A stretch of 64,000 nucleotides of DNA from the NCBI GenBank assembly GCA_019752015.1, contig JAIEMQ010000006.1:72842-136841 (forward strand), in the 5' to 3' direction. This stretch comes from Cyanobacteriota bacterium (GTDB taxonomy: Bacteria; Acidobacteriota; Vicinamibacteria; Vicinamibacterales; UBA2999). Below the pieces are notes generated by a model. It had not been told where the DNA came from. It saw only the letters and a program-made list of their open reading frames with translations, and ran no database searches. Below, one piece after another: positions 43,591 through 51,024 of the stretch. Within the stretch, counting starts at the first letter, position 1; every line of letters starts with the position of its first letter. A program made the translations under genes and the position numbers.

Positions 43591-43634
43591 AGCCTGCGCG
43601 TTTGACGGGCTGTTTCGTCAAGTAGAGAGTGCAC

Positions 43635-43853
43635 ATGGCCACCACGACACCTCAGCTTCTTGACGTTGTCGCGCTCTTGTCGGATGTGCCGCCGTACGGA
43701 CTGGTTCGCGGCCAGGTCGGGACCATCGTCGAGATCTTGCACGGCGCCTTCGACGTCGAATTCTCCGACGACGAGGGGAAGGCATACGCCGAATTGGCGC
43801 TCGAACCAGACCAGCTCCTGGTCCTTCACCATCGGCCGCAACGAGCGGCCTGA
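43635..43853 (+). CDS. DUF4926 family protein
   Basis: 72 residues. LLDVVALLSDVPPYGLVRGQ, then VGTIVEIL and VEFSDDEGKAYAELAL match DUF4926, a short SH3-like beta protein usually found in two-gene units with DUF6883-type partners. A paralogue lies at 49181-49450. The partner family is not present here, so it may be an orphan antitoxin. Confidence 0.88.
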   Translation: MATTTPQLLDVVALLSDVPPYGLVRGQVGTIVEILHGAFDVEFSDDEGKAYAELALEPDQLLVLHHRPQRAA

Positions 43854-43865
43854 CCTTCTTAAGGC

Positions 43866-43984
43866 TTTGCAAGAATTTGCAAGCCAAACGGTCGCAGACA
43901 GCCTCAGAGGACTTCGATCGAGTTTGATAAGGGACAACCGACCCCGATTTACCGGGGTCGGCTGCGATCAGCGTTCTCTGGTTT
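43866..43984. repeat. Right-end block of the satellite, homologous to 41733-41851
   Basis: Begins with TTTGCAAGAATTTGCAAG and continues with CCAAACGG, a hairpin (CCGACCCCG / CGGGGTCGG) and TTCTCTGGTTTCAGC. The corresponding block of the large element has the same order and similar length, with substitutions in between. Confidence 0.8.
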
Positions 43985-44043
43985 CAGCTTGAGGGGCTGG
44001 CGCCCGCAAGGGCGTGAAGGTTCGAGTCCTTTCTTCCGCACCA
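43985..44043 (+). repeat. Attachment-site copy 3 (tRNA-Leu 3' part, diverged variable arm)
   Basis: Same length as copies 1 and 2. The variable arm is GCCCGCAAGGGC instead of GGTAGCAATACC and the T stem has a paired change, all preserving base pairing. The CACCTTTA following CCA matches the sequence after the intact tRNA. It is probably the original chromosomal 3' end displaced by two insertions. Confidence 0.9.
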
Positions 44044-44065
44044 CCTTTAGATTCAACAATTTAGA

Positions 44066-44103
44066 GACAACAAAGGCCACCAGAAACGGTGGCCTTTGTT
44101 GTC
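44066..44103. terminator. 16-bp perfect hairpin after attachment copy 3
   Basis: GACAACAAAGGCCACC (44066-44081), loop AGAAAC, GGTGGCCTTTGTTGTC (44088-44103). With A- and T-rich arms on both sides it can terminate in either direction. Likely the former secG/tRNA-Leu terminator, now 26 kb away from the tRNA. Confidence 0.8.
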
Positions 44104-44372
44104 ATGTTGTCAAGCGTGTTGTCAAATCTCGCTTGTCTAGTGTCTAGTGCGCTTCGCGGAGAAATCCTGCCGCAGCCAGAATCGAATACGCTGCGGCCAG
44201 GAAGTGCGAGGCTCGTCGGCTGGGCGATGGATGAGAATCGCTTATTTGCTTTGATAATAAAGCGTTAGCATTAAAAGCTTGAAGTTATACAACATTATTC
44301 GCTTGTTGTTACACGGCATGATAGGCTTGTTTCAGCACGACACCAAATGCTTGTAAACAATCAGGAACTCCG

Positions 44373-45917
44373 ATGCCAGCACCGCACGAAAAACTCGCTG
44401 AATCTCTCACCGCGCTCCAAGCACTGCAGAAAAGCGGTCGGCGTGTGATCCAGTCGAACGAGTTGAGCCGGGTTGATCGGGAACGCCTCCTTGAAAACGG
44501 CTTCCTGCAAGAGGTCATGAAAGGTTGGCTGATTTCCTCAAGTCCAGGCGCGCGCGATGGCGACAGCACCCCTTGGTACGCATCGTTCTGGGAATTCTGC
44601 GCGCGCTACTGCCACCAGCGCTTCGGCGATGCGTGGCACCTTTCGCCAGAACAGTCGCTGCTGCTTCTTGCGGAGAATACGGTCATTCCGAAACAGGTTG
44701 TGGTCTACAGCCCGAAGGGCACAAATCACAACATTGACCTGCTCGTCGGGACATCCCTCTACGACCTGAAGGCTGATCTGCCCGATGCAACTGCGCTCAC
44801 GGAAAGAGACGGTCTGCGGCTGTTTTCACAGCCGGCAACGCTCGTGCGGATGCCGGAGTCGTTCTTCGGTCGCCAGCCCATCGAAACCCAGGTCGTCCTC
44901 GCAGGCTTGCGTGACGCGTCGGACCTGTTGCGTTTTCTTCTGGCCGGTGGCAACTCGGCCAAGGCGGGCGTGCTGGCCGGAGCGCTGCGCCGGATTGGCC
45001 GGCCCGAGTTTGCCGACGAGATTGTGAAGGTGATGAGCGCGGCAGGGTATGACGTGCGTGAGAAGGATCCGTTTGAAGTCGCGCAAACGTTCAGCGCCGT
45101 TCTGCCGGCGACGACGCCCATCGTGGGCCGCATGCGGACGATGTGGAAATCCATGCGCAACGCGGTCGTGGAGAATTTTCCGGATGCGCCGGGGCTTCCG
45201 CAGGACAGGAGGGCGTATCTCGGATTCGTCGACGACATCTACACGAGCGACGCGTATCACTCGCTGTCGATCGAGGGCTACAGCGTGACGCCGGAACTGA
45301 TTGCAAGGGTGCAGCAGGGCAACTGGAACCCCGAACATCATCATGATGATCGGAGGAGCCGGGATGCGCTGGCGGCGCGAGGCTACTGGCAGGCATTCCA
45401 GCAAGTGAAGGAAACGGTCTCCGAGATCATCTCGGGCACGAACCCCGGCGCGCGCGCGTGTGCGACACACATGGATTGGTATCGCGAACTGTTCCAGCCT
45501 TGCGTGGCCGCGGGCATCATTCCGGCCGCCGCGCTCGCGGGTTATCGAAACGACACGGTCTATCTGCGGACGTCGCGCTACGTACCGCCACGGTGGGAAG
45601 CCGTCCGGGACGCCATGCCGGAGCTATTTGATCTACTCGAAAATGAAACGCACTCCGGGGTCCGCGCCGTGCTCGGGCACTGGCTGTTCGGCTATATCCA
45701 TCCCTACCCCGACGGGAACGGACGCATGGCGCGCTTCCTGATGAACGCGATGCTGGCGTCCGGCGGCTATCCCTGGACGGTCATCCGCGTCGAGGATCGG
45801 AACGCGTACTTGTCAGCCCTGGATCGGGCAAGCATCGACATGGACATCGCGCCGTTCACGGCGTTTGTCGCCGATCGCGTGCGATGGTCCCTCGAACATT
45901 CGCGTTCGAAGGTCTGA
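44373..45917 (+). CDS. Fic-domain protein with N-terminal AbiEi-like region
   Basis: 514 residues. The Fic motif GYIHPYPDGNGRMARFLMNA (H-P-x-x-x-G-N-G-R) is complete, with the preceding flap region at TSDAYHSLSIEGYSVTPELI; the S-I-E-G stretch resembles the inhibitory-helix S/T-x-x-x-E-G motif. The N-terminal ~200 residues look like a winged-helix/AbiEi-type module (HLSPEQSLLLLAENTVIPKQ). Fic enzymes transfer AMP or other nucleotides to target proteins. Upstream 44230-44370 is far more AT-rich than its surroundings, suggesting recent acquisition and a strong promoter. Confidence 0.9.
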   Translation: MPAPHEKLAESLTALQALQKSGRRVIQSNELSRVDRERLLENGFLQEVMKGWLISSSPGARDGDSTPWYASFWEFCARYCHQRFGDAWHLSPEQSLLLLAENTVIPKQVVVYSPKGTNHNIDLLVGTSLYDLKADLPDATALTERDGLRLFSQPATLVRMPESFFGRQPIETQVVLAGLRDASDLLRFLLAGGNSAKAGVLAGALRRIGRPEFADEIVKVMSAAGYDVREKDPFEVAQTFSAVLPATTPIVGRMRTMWKSMRNAVVENFPDAPGLPQDRRAYLGFVDDIYTSDAYHSLSIEGYSVTPELIARVQQGNWNPEHHHDDRRSRDALAARGYWQAFQQVKETVSEIISGTNPGARACATHMDWYRELFQPCVAAGIIPAAALAGYRNDTVYLRTSRYVPPRWEAVRDAMPELFDLLENETHSGVRAVLGHWLFGYIHPYPDGNGRMARFLMNAMLASGGYPWTVIRVEDRNAYLSALDRASIDMDIAPFTAFVADRVRWSLEHSRSKV

Positions 45918-46090
45918 GCGGCGCTCCGGTTGCAGATTCTGCGCGCGACTTGTGGCCCTGCGGCGGCGCACAAGCGCAGGCGCTGACATTTGCGCAAGGT
46001 GGCCCGCGCGCGCTGAGACGAGCGTCGCTGAATTGAGCTGCGGGCGGCCCCTCGGAGTGGAGCGTGGAACAGGTTCTCATCACGCCTCCC

Positions 46091-46340
46091 TCACGCGCTA
46101 ATCCGGCCGCCACGCCTCGCCTCTTCGGCATAGACGCTTATGAGTCGCGTCGCGGTGAAGTCCAGGTCGCGTTCGACCGGAAGTTTCAGCGCACCCCGCA
46201 CGCTCGCCAGCTCCGAGAGGCTGACGTTGCCCAGTTCCGGTTACCCCATGCCGAGGTCGCAGAGGCCGAAGGCGATGTCGGTGTCGTCCGGATCGATCTC
46301 GGTCAAGAGCCAGGTGCATCCGTGCCGGGCAGTACATTCT
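46091..46340 (-). pseudogene. Decayed DUF2958 gene
   Basis: The minus strand reads TWLLTEIDPDDTDIAFGLCD with LGMG, then a TAA, then in the same frame PELGNVSLSELASVRGALKL and VYAEEARRGGRIS to a TGA at 46091. This is DUF2958 except that the codon between G-M-G and P-E-L-G is now a stop, and the N-terminus is cut off near 46340 by the promoter of the next gene. The family is typical of mobile elements. Confidence 0.8.
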
Positions 46341-46341
46341 G

Positions 46342-46369
46342 TTGACAGAATATCTATAAAACCTATACT
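46342..46369 (+). promoter_or_regulatory. Near-consensus sigma-70 promoter of the HigBA-like unit
   Basis: TTGACA (46342-46347), 16-nt spacer, TATACT (46364-46369). Six and five of six consensus matches. Transcription would begin about 46376, exactly at the GTG of the toxin gene. Confidence 0.75.
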
Positions 46370-46375
46370 TTCTCT

Positions 46376-46751
46376 GTGGCGTGGGAGGTTTGAGTTCACC
46401 GACGAGTTCGAGGGGTGGTGGAACAACCTGACGGAGGACGAACAGGAGCCGGTGGATTTTGGTGTGCGCTTGCTCGAGGAGCGCGGCGTCAGCCTTGACC
46501 ATCCGTACAGCTCAAGGGTCGAACAATCGCGGCACGGCCGGATGCGCGAGTTGCGCGTTCAGCATCAAGGACGACCCTACCGCGTGCTCTACGCGTTCGA
46601 TCCTCGACGAACGGTGATCCTCCTCATCGGGGGCGACAAGACTGGTAACGATCGATGGTACGAGGAGCAGGTGCCGAGAGCCGACGATCTGTATGACCAG
46701 CACGTCGCGGCGCTGAGAGCGGAACGACTGCTGCCGCACGACAAGAGCTGA
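46376..46751 (+). pseudogene. HigB/RelE-type toxin gene with a frameshift in codon 5-6
   Basis: The body reads FEFTDEFEGWWNNLTEDEQE, LLEERGVSLDHPYSS, MRELRVQHQGRPYRVLYAFD and ILLIGGDKTGNDRWYEEQVP, a complete HigB-like RNase fold of about 120 residues. Homologues begin M-x-W-E-V-x-F-T-D-E-F; here GTG-GCG-TGG-GAG-GTT supplies that start but a single extra T then gives a TGA. The main frame itself has no usable ATG/GTG near 46380. It is either a disarmed toxin, a base error in the TTT run, or a gene needing slippage or a CTG start at 46374. Confidence 0.75.
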
Positions 46752-46781
46752 CGGCCACTGCGACGGAAGGAGAACCACATC

Positions 46782-47105
46782 GTGGCGAAAAAATTTTCAG
46801 AACTGCGCAGCAAGATGTCACCGGAACGGCGTGCTCGGGTCGAAGCACGTGTTGAAGCTGCTCTAAAGGAGATGCCGCTCCACGAGCTGCGGCGTGCACG
46901 GGACTTGACCCAAACGACACTCGCCAAGGCGATGGGCACGACGCAGGGCGAGGTGTCGAAGATCGAGCAGCGCACCGACGTCTATCTGAGTACGTTGCGA
47001 AGCTACATTGAAGCGATCGGAGGAGAACTCGAAATTGTCGCCCGGTTTCCGGATGGCGCCGTGAGAATCTCGCGGTTCGAAGAGGTGGGCGACGTCACCG
47101 ATTGA
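46782..47105 (+). CDS. XRE-family antitoxin (HigA-like)
   Basis: 107 residues from a GTG preceded by GAAGGAGA. HTH: RRARDLTQTTLAKAMGTTQG with EVSKIEQRTDVYLSTLRSYI, followed by a C-terminal EAIGGELEIVARFPDGAV strand region typical of HigA partners. It starts 31 nt after the toxin gene and presumably binds the promoter at 46342-46369. Confidence 0.92.
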   Translation: MAKKFSELRSKMSPERRARVEARVEAALKEMPLHELRRARDLTQTTLAKAMGTTQGEVSKIEQRTDVYLSTLRSYIEAIGGELEIVARFPDGAVRISRFEEVGDVTD

Positions 47106-47148
47106 GCACGTCTGGTTTTGTCGAGCTGTTTTTCGTGAAGTAGAGAGC

Positions 47149-48585
47149 TCAAGTGGGCTTCGTGAGACCGAGTTCGCTCCGAACGAAGTCGACGTCAGCT
47201 GACGCGGACCGTTGACTGCCCTCGGCATCGCGCTCGAATTGCGCGAGCAGCGCCTCCAACCGTTCGCGCCCTCCCGCTGTCCGCATCGCCTGACGTGGCG
47301 TCTTGTTGCCAAGCGCGGGCACTCGGGTGTCGAGCCACTTTTTCCAGTGGCGGCGAGCGAGGTCCTTCTCAATCGCCCGGAGCTCCGGCGGTGTCTCCTC
47401 TGGCTCATGGTCGCGCGTCCCGGATGCGCGTTGGTGTTGTCGCTTGCCGAGAGCCTCGGAGGGATCGATCACGTTGCTGTCAATCAGGACCGCAGCGCCA
47501 GCAAGGCGCTTCGCGATCTCGCGTTTCGCCCGTTCGGCGCGCCGCGCAGAATTGACGTCCACGACCAGGCGCCCGACCTCGAGCCGGAGCGTGCCGAGGA
47601 TCGTGTGGTCCCAATCTTTGTGCTGGCGATTGCCTGCCTTCACCCATGACAAAACGGCGGAGGTGATGGCGCCCGACTCGTCATGTGTGATTTCGTCGAC
47701 GTGATCGTCGCCGCGCACCCTCGCTAGGCGCGCCAGCCTCCTGAATGCGTCGTCTGCCGTCGTCTTCAGTTGATACGTGAGCGTCGTCAGGGCCAGCGGC
47801 TCGCCGTCGGTGTTGGCCAATCGCGGTGGCGTCGGATTGAGCAGCTCCGCCGCGATCTGGAAATACAGCTCACGAATCTCGATATCGAAGTCCTCGAGAT
47901 CCTGCCGACTCATGAGCCGCCTGCGAAACAGGCGTTCGCGCCAGTCGATGATGTGTGTATGCCACCGAGGCGGTACGATGAACGGAGAAGCACCGAACAT
48001 GATGCCCGCGTTGTCGAGCGTGACCACGCGCGTGAAGAGCAGATCAGCCGGCCGGAGCTTCTGAGACGCGCCTTGCTCCAGCACATGAAATCGCTTGCCG
48101 GTGAACACGTCTTTGAGATCGAGACTGCGCTGCGCCGTCACATGCTCGACCACCAACGCACTGATCGGGCTCCTGCACGCCGTTTCGATGAACGCGCGAT
48201 CGAGATCTGAAACAGCGCCTTGCGTCGCAAGCCATTCCAGGCCGATCGGCTGCGTCGGCCAGTCATCGCGCGCCTCGTCGGCCTCCGGATCCGGAACGAA
48301 TCCGAGCACGAGCCAAAGCATGAACATCGAGTCGAACTCCGGCGTCGACGGCAGGTCTTCGGGCACGTCGTGGTAAACCCAAAAGTCTTCCCACGCGTGC
48401 GTGATCAGCGGTTTGCCCCACGTCTCGAGCGCGAATTTCATCAGCGTGTCAACAACGCGGCCTTCGGCGCCGCGCAGTCGCAAGCGGACGGAATCCTCTT
48501 CGGTCTGGCGAACGAGACAGCAGTGCTTGAACTTTCGGCCACTGCCGCATGGACACGGGTCGTTGCGCCCGGGGTGTGTAGACAT
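47149..48585 (-). CDS. SEC-C zinc-motif protein of unknown function
   Basis: 478 residues from the ATG at 48585, which puts the SEC-C motif at the N-terminus (GRNDPCPCGSGRKFKHCC). The remainder is a large, mostly helical soluble domain of unknown function with basic/acidic C-terminal segments. The SEC-C zinc finger, first seen in SecA, serves as a binding module in many unrelated proteins. It is transcribed away from the next small gene pair. Confidence 0.8.
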   Translation of the reverse strand: MSTHPGRNDPCPCGSGRKFKHCCLVRQTEEDSVRLRLRGAEGRVVDTLMKFALETWGKPLITHAWEDFWVYHDVPEDLPSTPEFDSMFMLWLVLGFVPDPEADEARDDWPTQPIGLEWLATQGAVSDLDRAFIETACRSPISALVVEHVTAQRSLDLKDVFTGKRFHVLEQGASQKLRPADLLFTRVVTLDNAGIMFGASPFIVPPRWHTHIIDWRERLFRRRLMSRQDLEDFDIEIRELYFQIAAELLNPTPPRLANTDGEPLALTTLTYQLKTTADDAFRRLARLARVRGDDHVDEITHDESGAITSAVLSWVKAGNRQHKDWDHTILGTLRLEVGRLVVDVNSARRAERAKREIAKRLAGAAVLIDSNVIDPSEALGKRQHQRASGTRDHEPEETPPELRAIEKDLARRHWKKWLDTRVPALGNKTPRQAMRTAGGRERLEALLAQFERDAEGSQRSASADVDFVRSELGLTKPT

Positions 48586-48684
48586 CAAGGCGATTTTACG
48601 ATCCGTTGCGACGCTCGCAAGCGACACAGGCTTCAGGCGTTCGCAGCAGACCTAACGAGGCGCCACACGCTAGAATCTGGGCGC

Positions 48685-48918
48685 GTGGACTTTGAGCTTG
48701 TCGGCGACCTCACCGACATCGAAACGATCGCGGCGGGTCGCGGAATCCGCGATCTCGCGCGACTTCGCCGCTTGTATGGCAAGGGGTATTGGAGGAAGAT
48801 GAAAGGCAGCACTCGGATCCGCCTTCGGAACGGCCGCATTCGATTCGCTGAAGTTCACTGGTATGAAGCGCACGGCATCGGCAAAAAGGAATTCAAGCGC
48901 AAGCGGTACCTCGACTAG
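48685..48918 (+). CDS. Small conserved protein of unknown function
   Basis: 77 residues from a GTG at 48685. LVGDLTDIETIAAGRGIRDL, then LRRLYGKGYWRKMKG and VHWYEAHGIGKKEFKRKRYL match a widespread short family of unknown function. The C-terminal Y-E-A-x-G-I-G-[KR]-K-E-F-K-x-K-R-Y-L motif is distinctive. It is followed, overlapping, by another small conserved gene. Confidence 0.8.
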   Translation: MDFELVGDLTDIETIAAGRGIRDLARLRRLYGKGYWRKMKGSTRIRLRNGRIRFAEVHWYEAHGIGKKEFKRKRYLD

Positions 48919-49150
48919 CCGGAAGGCGGCAAAGAGACGCACATTCGCGGTCTGCGTCCGGAACGAGGGCTACGAGGCATCGCTCGAGCGCAACAAGATC
49001 TACGCCGTGGTCGCGGACGATGATGCACGGCGCGACGGTGATCTTCGTGTCATAGACGAGAGCGGCGAAGACTACCTGTTCTCCGCCGATCGATTCGTGG
49101 CCATCGAAGTTCCCGCGGCGGTCAAGAACTCGCTGCTCAAGAGGGCCTGA
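48863..49150 (+). CDS. Small conserved beta-rich protein, function unknown
   Basis: 95 residues as given, starting at the only in-frame ATG, which overlaps the previous gene by 56 bp. The family-like part begins only at RTFAVCVRNEGYEASLERNK and continues with IYAVVADDDARRDGDLRVID, ESGEDYLFSADRFVAIEVP. It resembles short conserved proteins of about 70 residues in many phyla; the first 25 residues may therefore not be translated and an unusual start codon is possible. Confidence 0.7.
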   Translation: MKRTASAKRNSSASGTSTSRKAAKRRTFAVCVRNEGYEASLERNKIYAVVADDDARRDGDLRVIDESGEDYLFSADRFVAIEVPAAVKNSLLKRA

Positions 49151-49180
49151 CCCGAACGAGCACGAGCCGAGGGCAATCGC

Positions 49181-49450
49181 GTGCACGCCTCCCCGCGCCT
49201 GCTCGAGGTCGTGGCGCTGCTCTCAGCCGTGCCGGCACACGGCCTTCTGCGCGGCCAGGTCGGCACCATCGTGGAGCTGCTGGACGGCGCCTGCGAAGTC
49301 GAGTTTTCAGACAACGAGGGCCGAACGTACGCGGAACTGGCGTTTCCGCCGCACCAGCTTCTGGTCCTCCACCATCGACCGCAGCAACCGTATCGGCGCG
49401 CGTGCCCTCTTGGATCACCCGCGCCTGAGCGTGACGCCGACGGCCGTTAG
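49181..49450 (+). CDS. DUF4926 family protein, second copy
   Basis: 89 residues from a GTG. LLEVVALLSAVPAHGLLRGQ and VGTIVELLDGACEVEFSDNE closely match the copy at 43635-43853; a 17-residue tail follows the shared part. Its last codons overlap the end of the HNH gene on the opposite strand. Confidence 0.85.
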   Translation: MHASPRLLEVVALLSAVPAHGLLRGQVGTIVELLDGACEVEFSDNEGRTYAELAFPPHQLLVLHHRPQQPYRRACPLGSPAPERDADGR

Positions 49451-49866
49451 ACGTGAGCGGGCGGGGGATGGCGACCGCGCAGTGACTCCTCTTCGCGAAT
49501 CGAGAGGATCAGGGAACGGTTCAACGCGAGTGCCGCGATCGTGGCACGTCCAACTGAGGTGATTCCGGCGATCCGCACGCCGTCCCATCGAAAATGGTCG
49601 CGCCAGGTATCATGGCGCGGATCGAAGAGCCGATCGTCTCGACCGGTCTCCGGATCTCGTGCCCTCTGGCGCGCCCCTTTGCGCAGGGAGCATGAGACGC
49701 ACGCAAACGCGAGGTTTCGTTCATCGGTCGACCCACCAGCGGCAAGTGGCCTGACGTGGTCGACGTGAAACACGGCTTCCTGTCCGGCTTGCGCTAATCC
49801 GCAATATTCGCACCGGTGTTGTGCCCGCTCGGCGACGAGGCGCCGTAGCGCGCCAGGAATCGGCAT
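49447..49866 (-). CDS. HNH endonuclease
   Basis: 139 residues. Zinc-binding CEYC and CVSC pairs bracket the beta-beta-alpha metal motif FHVDHVRPLAAGGSTDERNL, with ACVSCSLRKG after it. The N-terminal part (LRRLVAERAQHRCEYCGLAQ) is typical of small stand-alone HNH proteins encoded behind a short partner gene, which is present 3 nt upstream. Probably an accessory nuclease of a two-gene unit of unknown purpose. Confidence 0.92.
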   Translation of the reverse strand: MPIPGALRRLVAERAQHRCEYCGLAQAGQEAVFHVDHVRPLAAGGSTDERNLAFACVSCSLRKGARQRARDPETGRDDRLFDPRHDTWRDHFRWDGVRIAGITSVGRATIAALALNRSLILSIREEESLRGRHPPPAHV

Positions 49867-49869
49867 CCG

Positions 49870-50097
49870 TCAGCCGGCGTGCGACGATCCGCCAAGCCGT
49901 TCGGCGCGCAGCCGGAGTAGAGTCAGGAATTCCGAGAGATTGACCAGGCCTTCCGCCTCTTCCCGCTCGTCGTTGCTCAGCGGGGAACCCTGGTCCTGTT
50001 TGTCGAGCAGGGTCTGGAGACGCTGCTGCACTCCAGGTGGTAATCGAAAACGCGCCAAATCGTCTGGCACGTCGATCTCTACATGAATGGCGGACAT
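49870..50097 (-). CDS. Small partner protein of the HNH nuclease
   Basis: 75 residues from the ATG at 50097. FRLPPGVQQRLQTLLDKQDQ and EREEAEGLVNLSEFLTLLRL match a short helical family repeatedly found directly upstream of HNH genes. Order and spacing suggest an antitoxin or regulator. No biochemical role known to me. Confidence 0.82.
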   Translation of the reverse strand: MSAIHVEIDVPDDLARFRLPPGVQQRLQTLLDKQDQGSPLSNDEREEAEGLVNLSEFLTLLRLRAERLGGSSHAG

Positions 50098-50167
50098 CCA
50101 CAGCCTCCACCTGGCAATGTACACCTAAAGGCGTCCGAGCGACGAACAGCGCTTGCGTGCTCCCAGT

Positions 50168-50340
50168 GTCGCAGGAGACTCTGGTGAAATCTGGAAAACA
50201 TATGCGACCAATCGGCTGGAGCCTGCAGTCGCCTTCGCCGTCGCGTCGCGTATTCTTCGGCGAGAGGAATTACCGCCGGAACTCGTGCACACCTTGCAGG
50301 CTTGATCGAGTTCTACGAGACAGAGCGATCGGCGTCGTGA
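50168..50340 (+). pseudogene. Decayed partial copy of the 42184-42582 gene
   Basis: One frame reads EIWKTYATNRLEPAVAFAVA with SRILRREELPPEL, matching residues in the second half of the 42184 protein; a one-base shift then moves LAGLIEFYETERSAS into the next frame. No start or N-terminal half is present. It marks the right part of the accessory region as derived from related elements. Confidence 0.8.
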
Positions 50341-50342
50341 GG

Positions 50343-50926
50343 TTACATCGTGACGTTCCAGTTGACCCCGGCGGCGCCGATGGTGTTGTTGCCGCGAGCG
50401 CCGATCGTTCCGGAGACGTGCGTTCCGTGACTATCCGTATCGTTATCCCCGGCGCGCCGTCGTCAATCGAATTGTCGTTGCCGACAAAATCCCAGCCGTG
50501 CAGATCGTCGACGTATCCGTTGAAATCGTTGTCCAGCCCGTCGGGCAAATCGTACGGGTTGTTCCAGATGTTGTCAGCCAAATCAGGATGATTGAGGCGA
50601 TGCCTTCGTCGATCACGCCGACATACACGGTTGGACTGCCGGTGTGGCCGGCCGCCCACGCTTCGCCGTGCGAGCGGGCAAGGCGGCGAGCTCGAGCTCA
50701 CCCGAACCGTTCGCCCGCAAGGCTCCCGCCGCGCGGCGCCAATCAGCGCGCGCGCCGCAGCCTTGGCGTCCTCGCCGGCATCGGGGTGGAACTTGGACAG
50801 CAACTACCCAGCCACGAAGCGAGTGTCGGGAACAGCGCCCTGAGACTGCACCCGGCGCTCGAACGAGCCGGCCATCGTCACGCTCACCGCAAGTACAGTG
50901 AGACCGACGCGGAACTTTGCTGACAT
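50343..50926 (-). pseudogene. Decayed subtilisin-like (S8) protease gene
   Basis: An ATG at 50926 with AAGGGGG upstream opens a signal peptide (MSAKFRVGLTVLAVSVTMAG). Scattered over all three frames follow VYVGVIDEGI, NHPDLADNIWNNPYDLPDG, FNGYVDDLHGWDFVGNDNS and DSHGTHVSGTIGARGNN with VNWNVTM. These are successive S8 motifs including the catalytic His region. Several frameshifts and truncation before the Ser block make it nonfunctional. Confidence 0.85.
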
Positions 50927-51024
50927 GGATGCCCCCTTGACGAGTGTTGGAGCGGCGGCATTGTATCAGGGAAGGGCCGGGCCTCTTTCCTGAGAACACC
51001 GACCAAGGCAGCTAGAGGTAAGAA

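Larger units (their letters stand above)
41911..44043. mobile_element. 2.1-kb integrase-less satellite unit in tandem at tRNA-Leu
   Basis: Bounded by tRNA 3' copies at 41852-41910 and 43985-44043. It has its own left arm-like site (42108-42125) and right-end block (43866-43984: arm site, hairpin, tRNA part) homologous to that of the large element. It carries five small genes, including a DUF433/DUF5615 toxin-antitoxin pair, and no recombinase. The simplest reading is an element mobilised in trans by a related integrase and stabilised by its toxin-antitoxin pair. Confidence 0.7.

Noticed and set aside
46064-46345. Plus-strand frame of 93 codons
   Set aside because: It is the antisense of the decayed DUF2958 gene and has no recognisable product.
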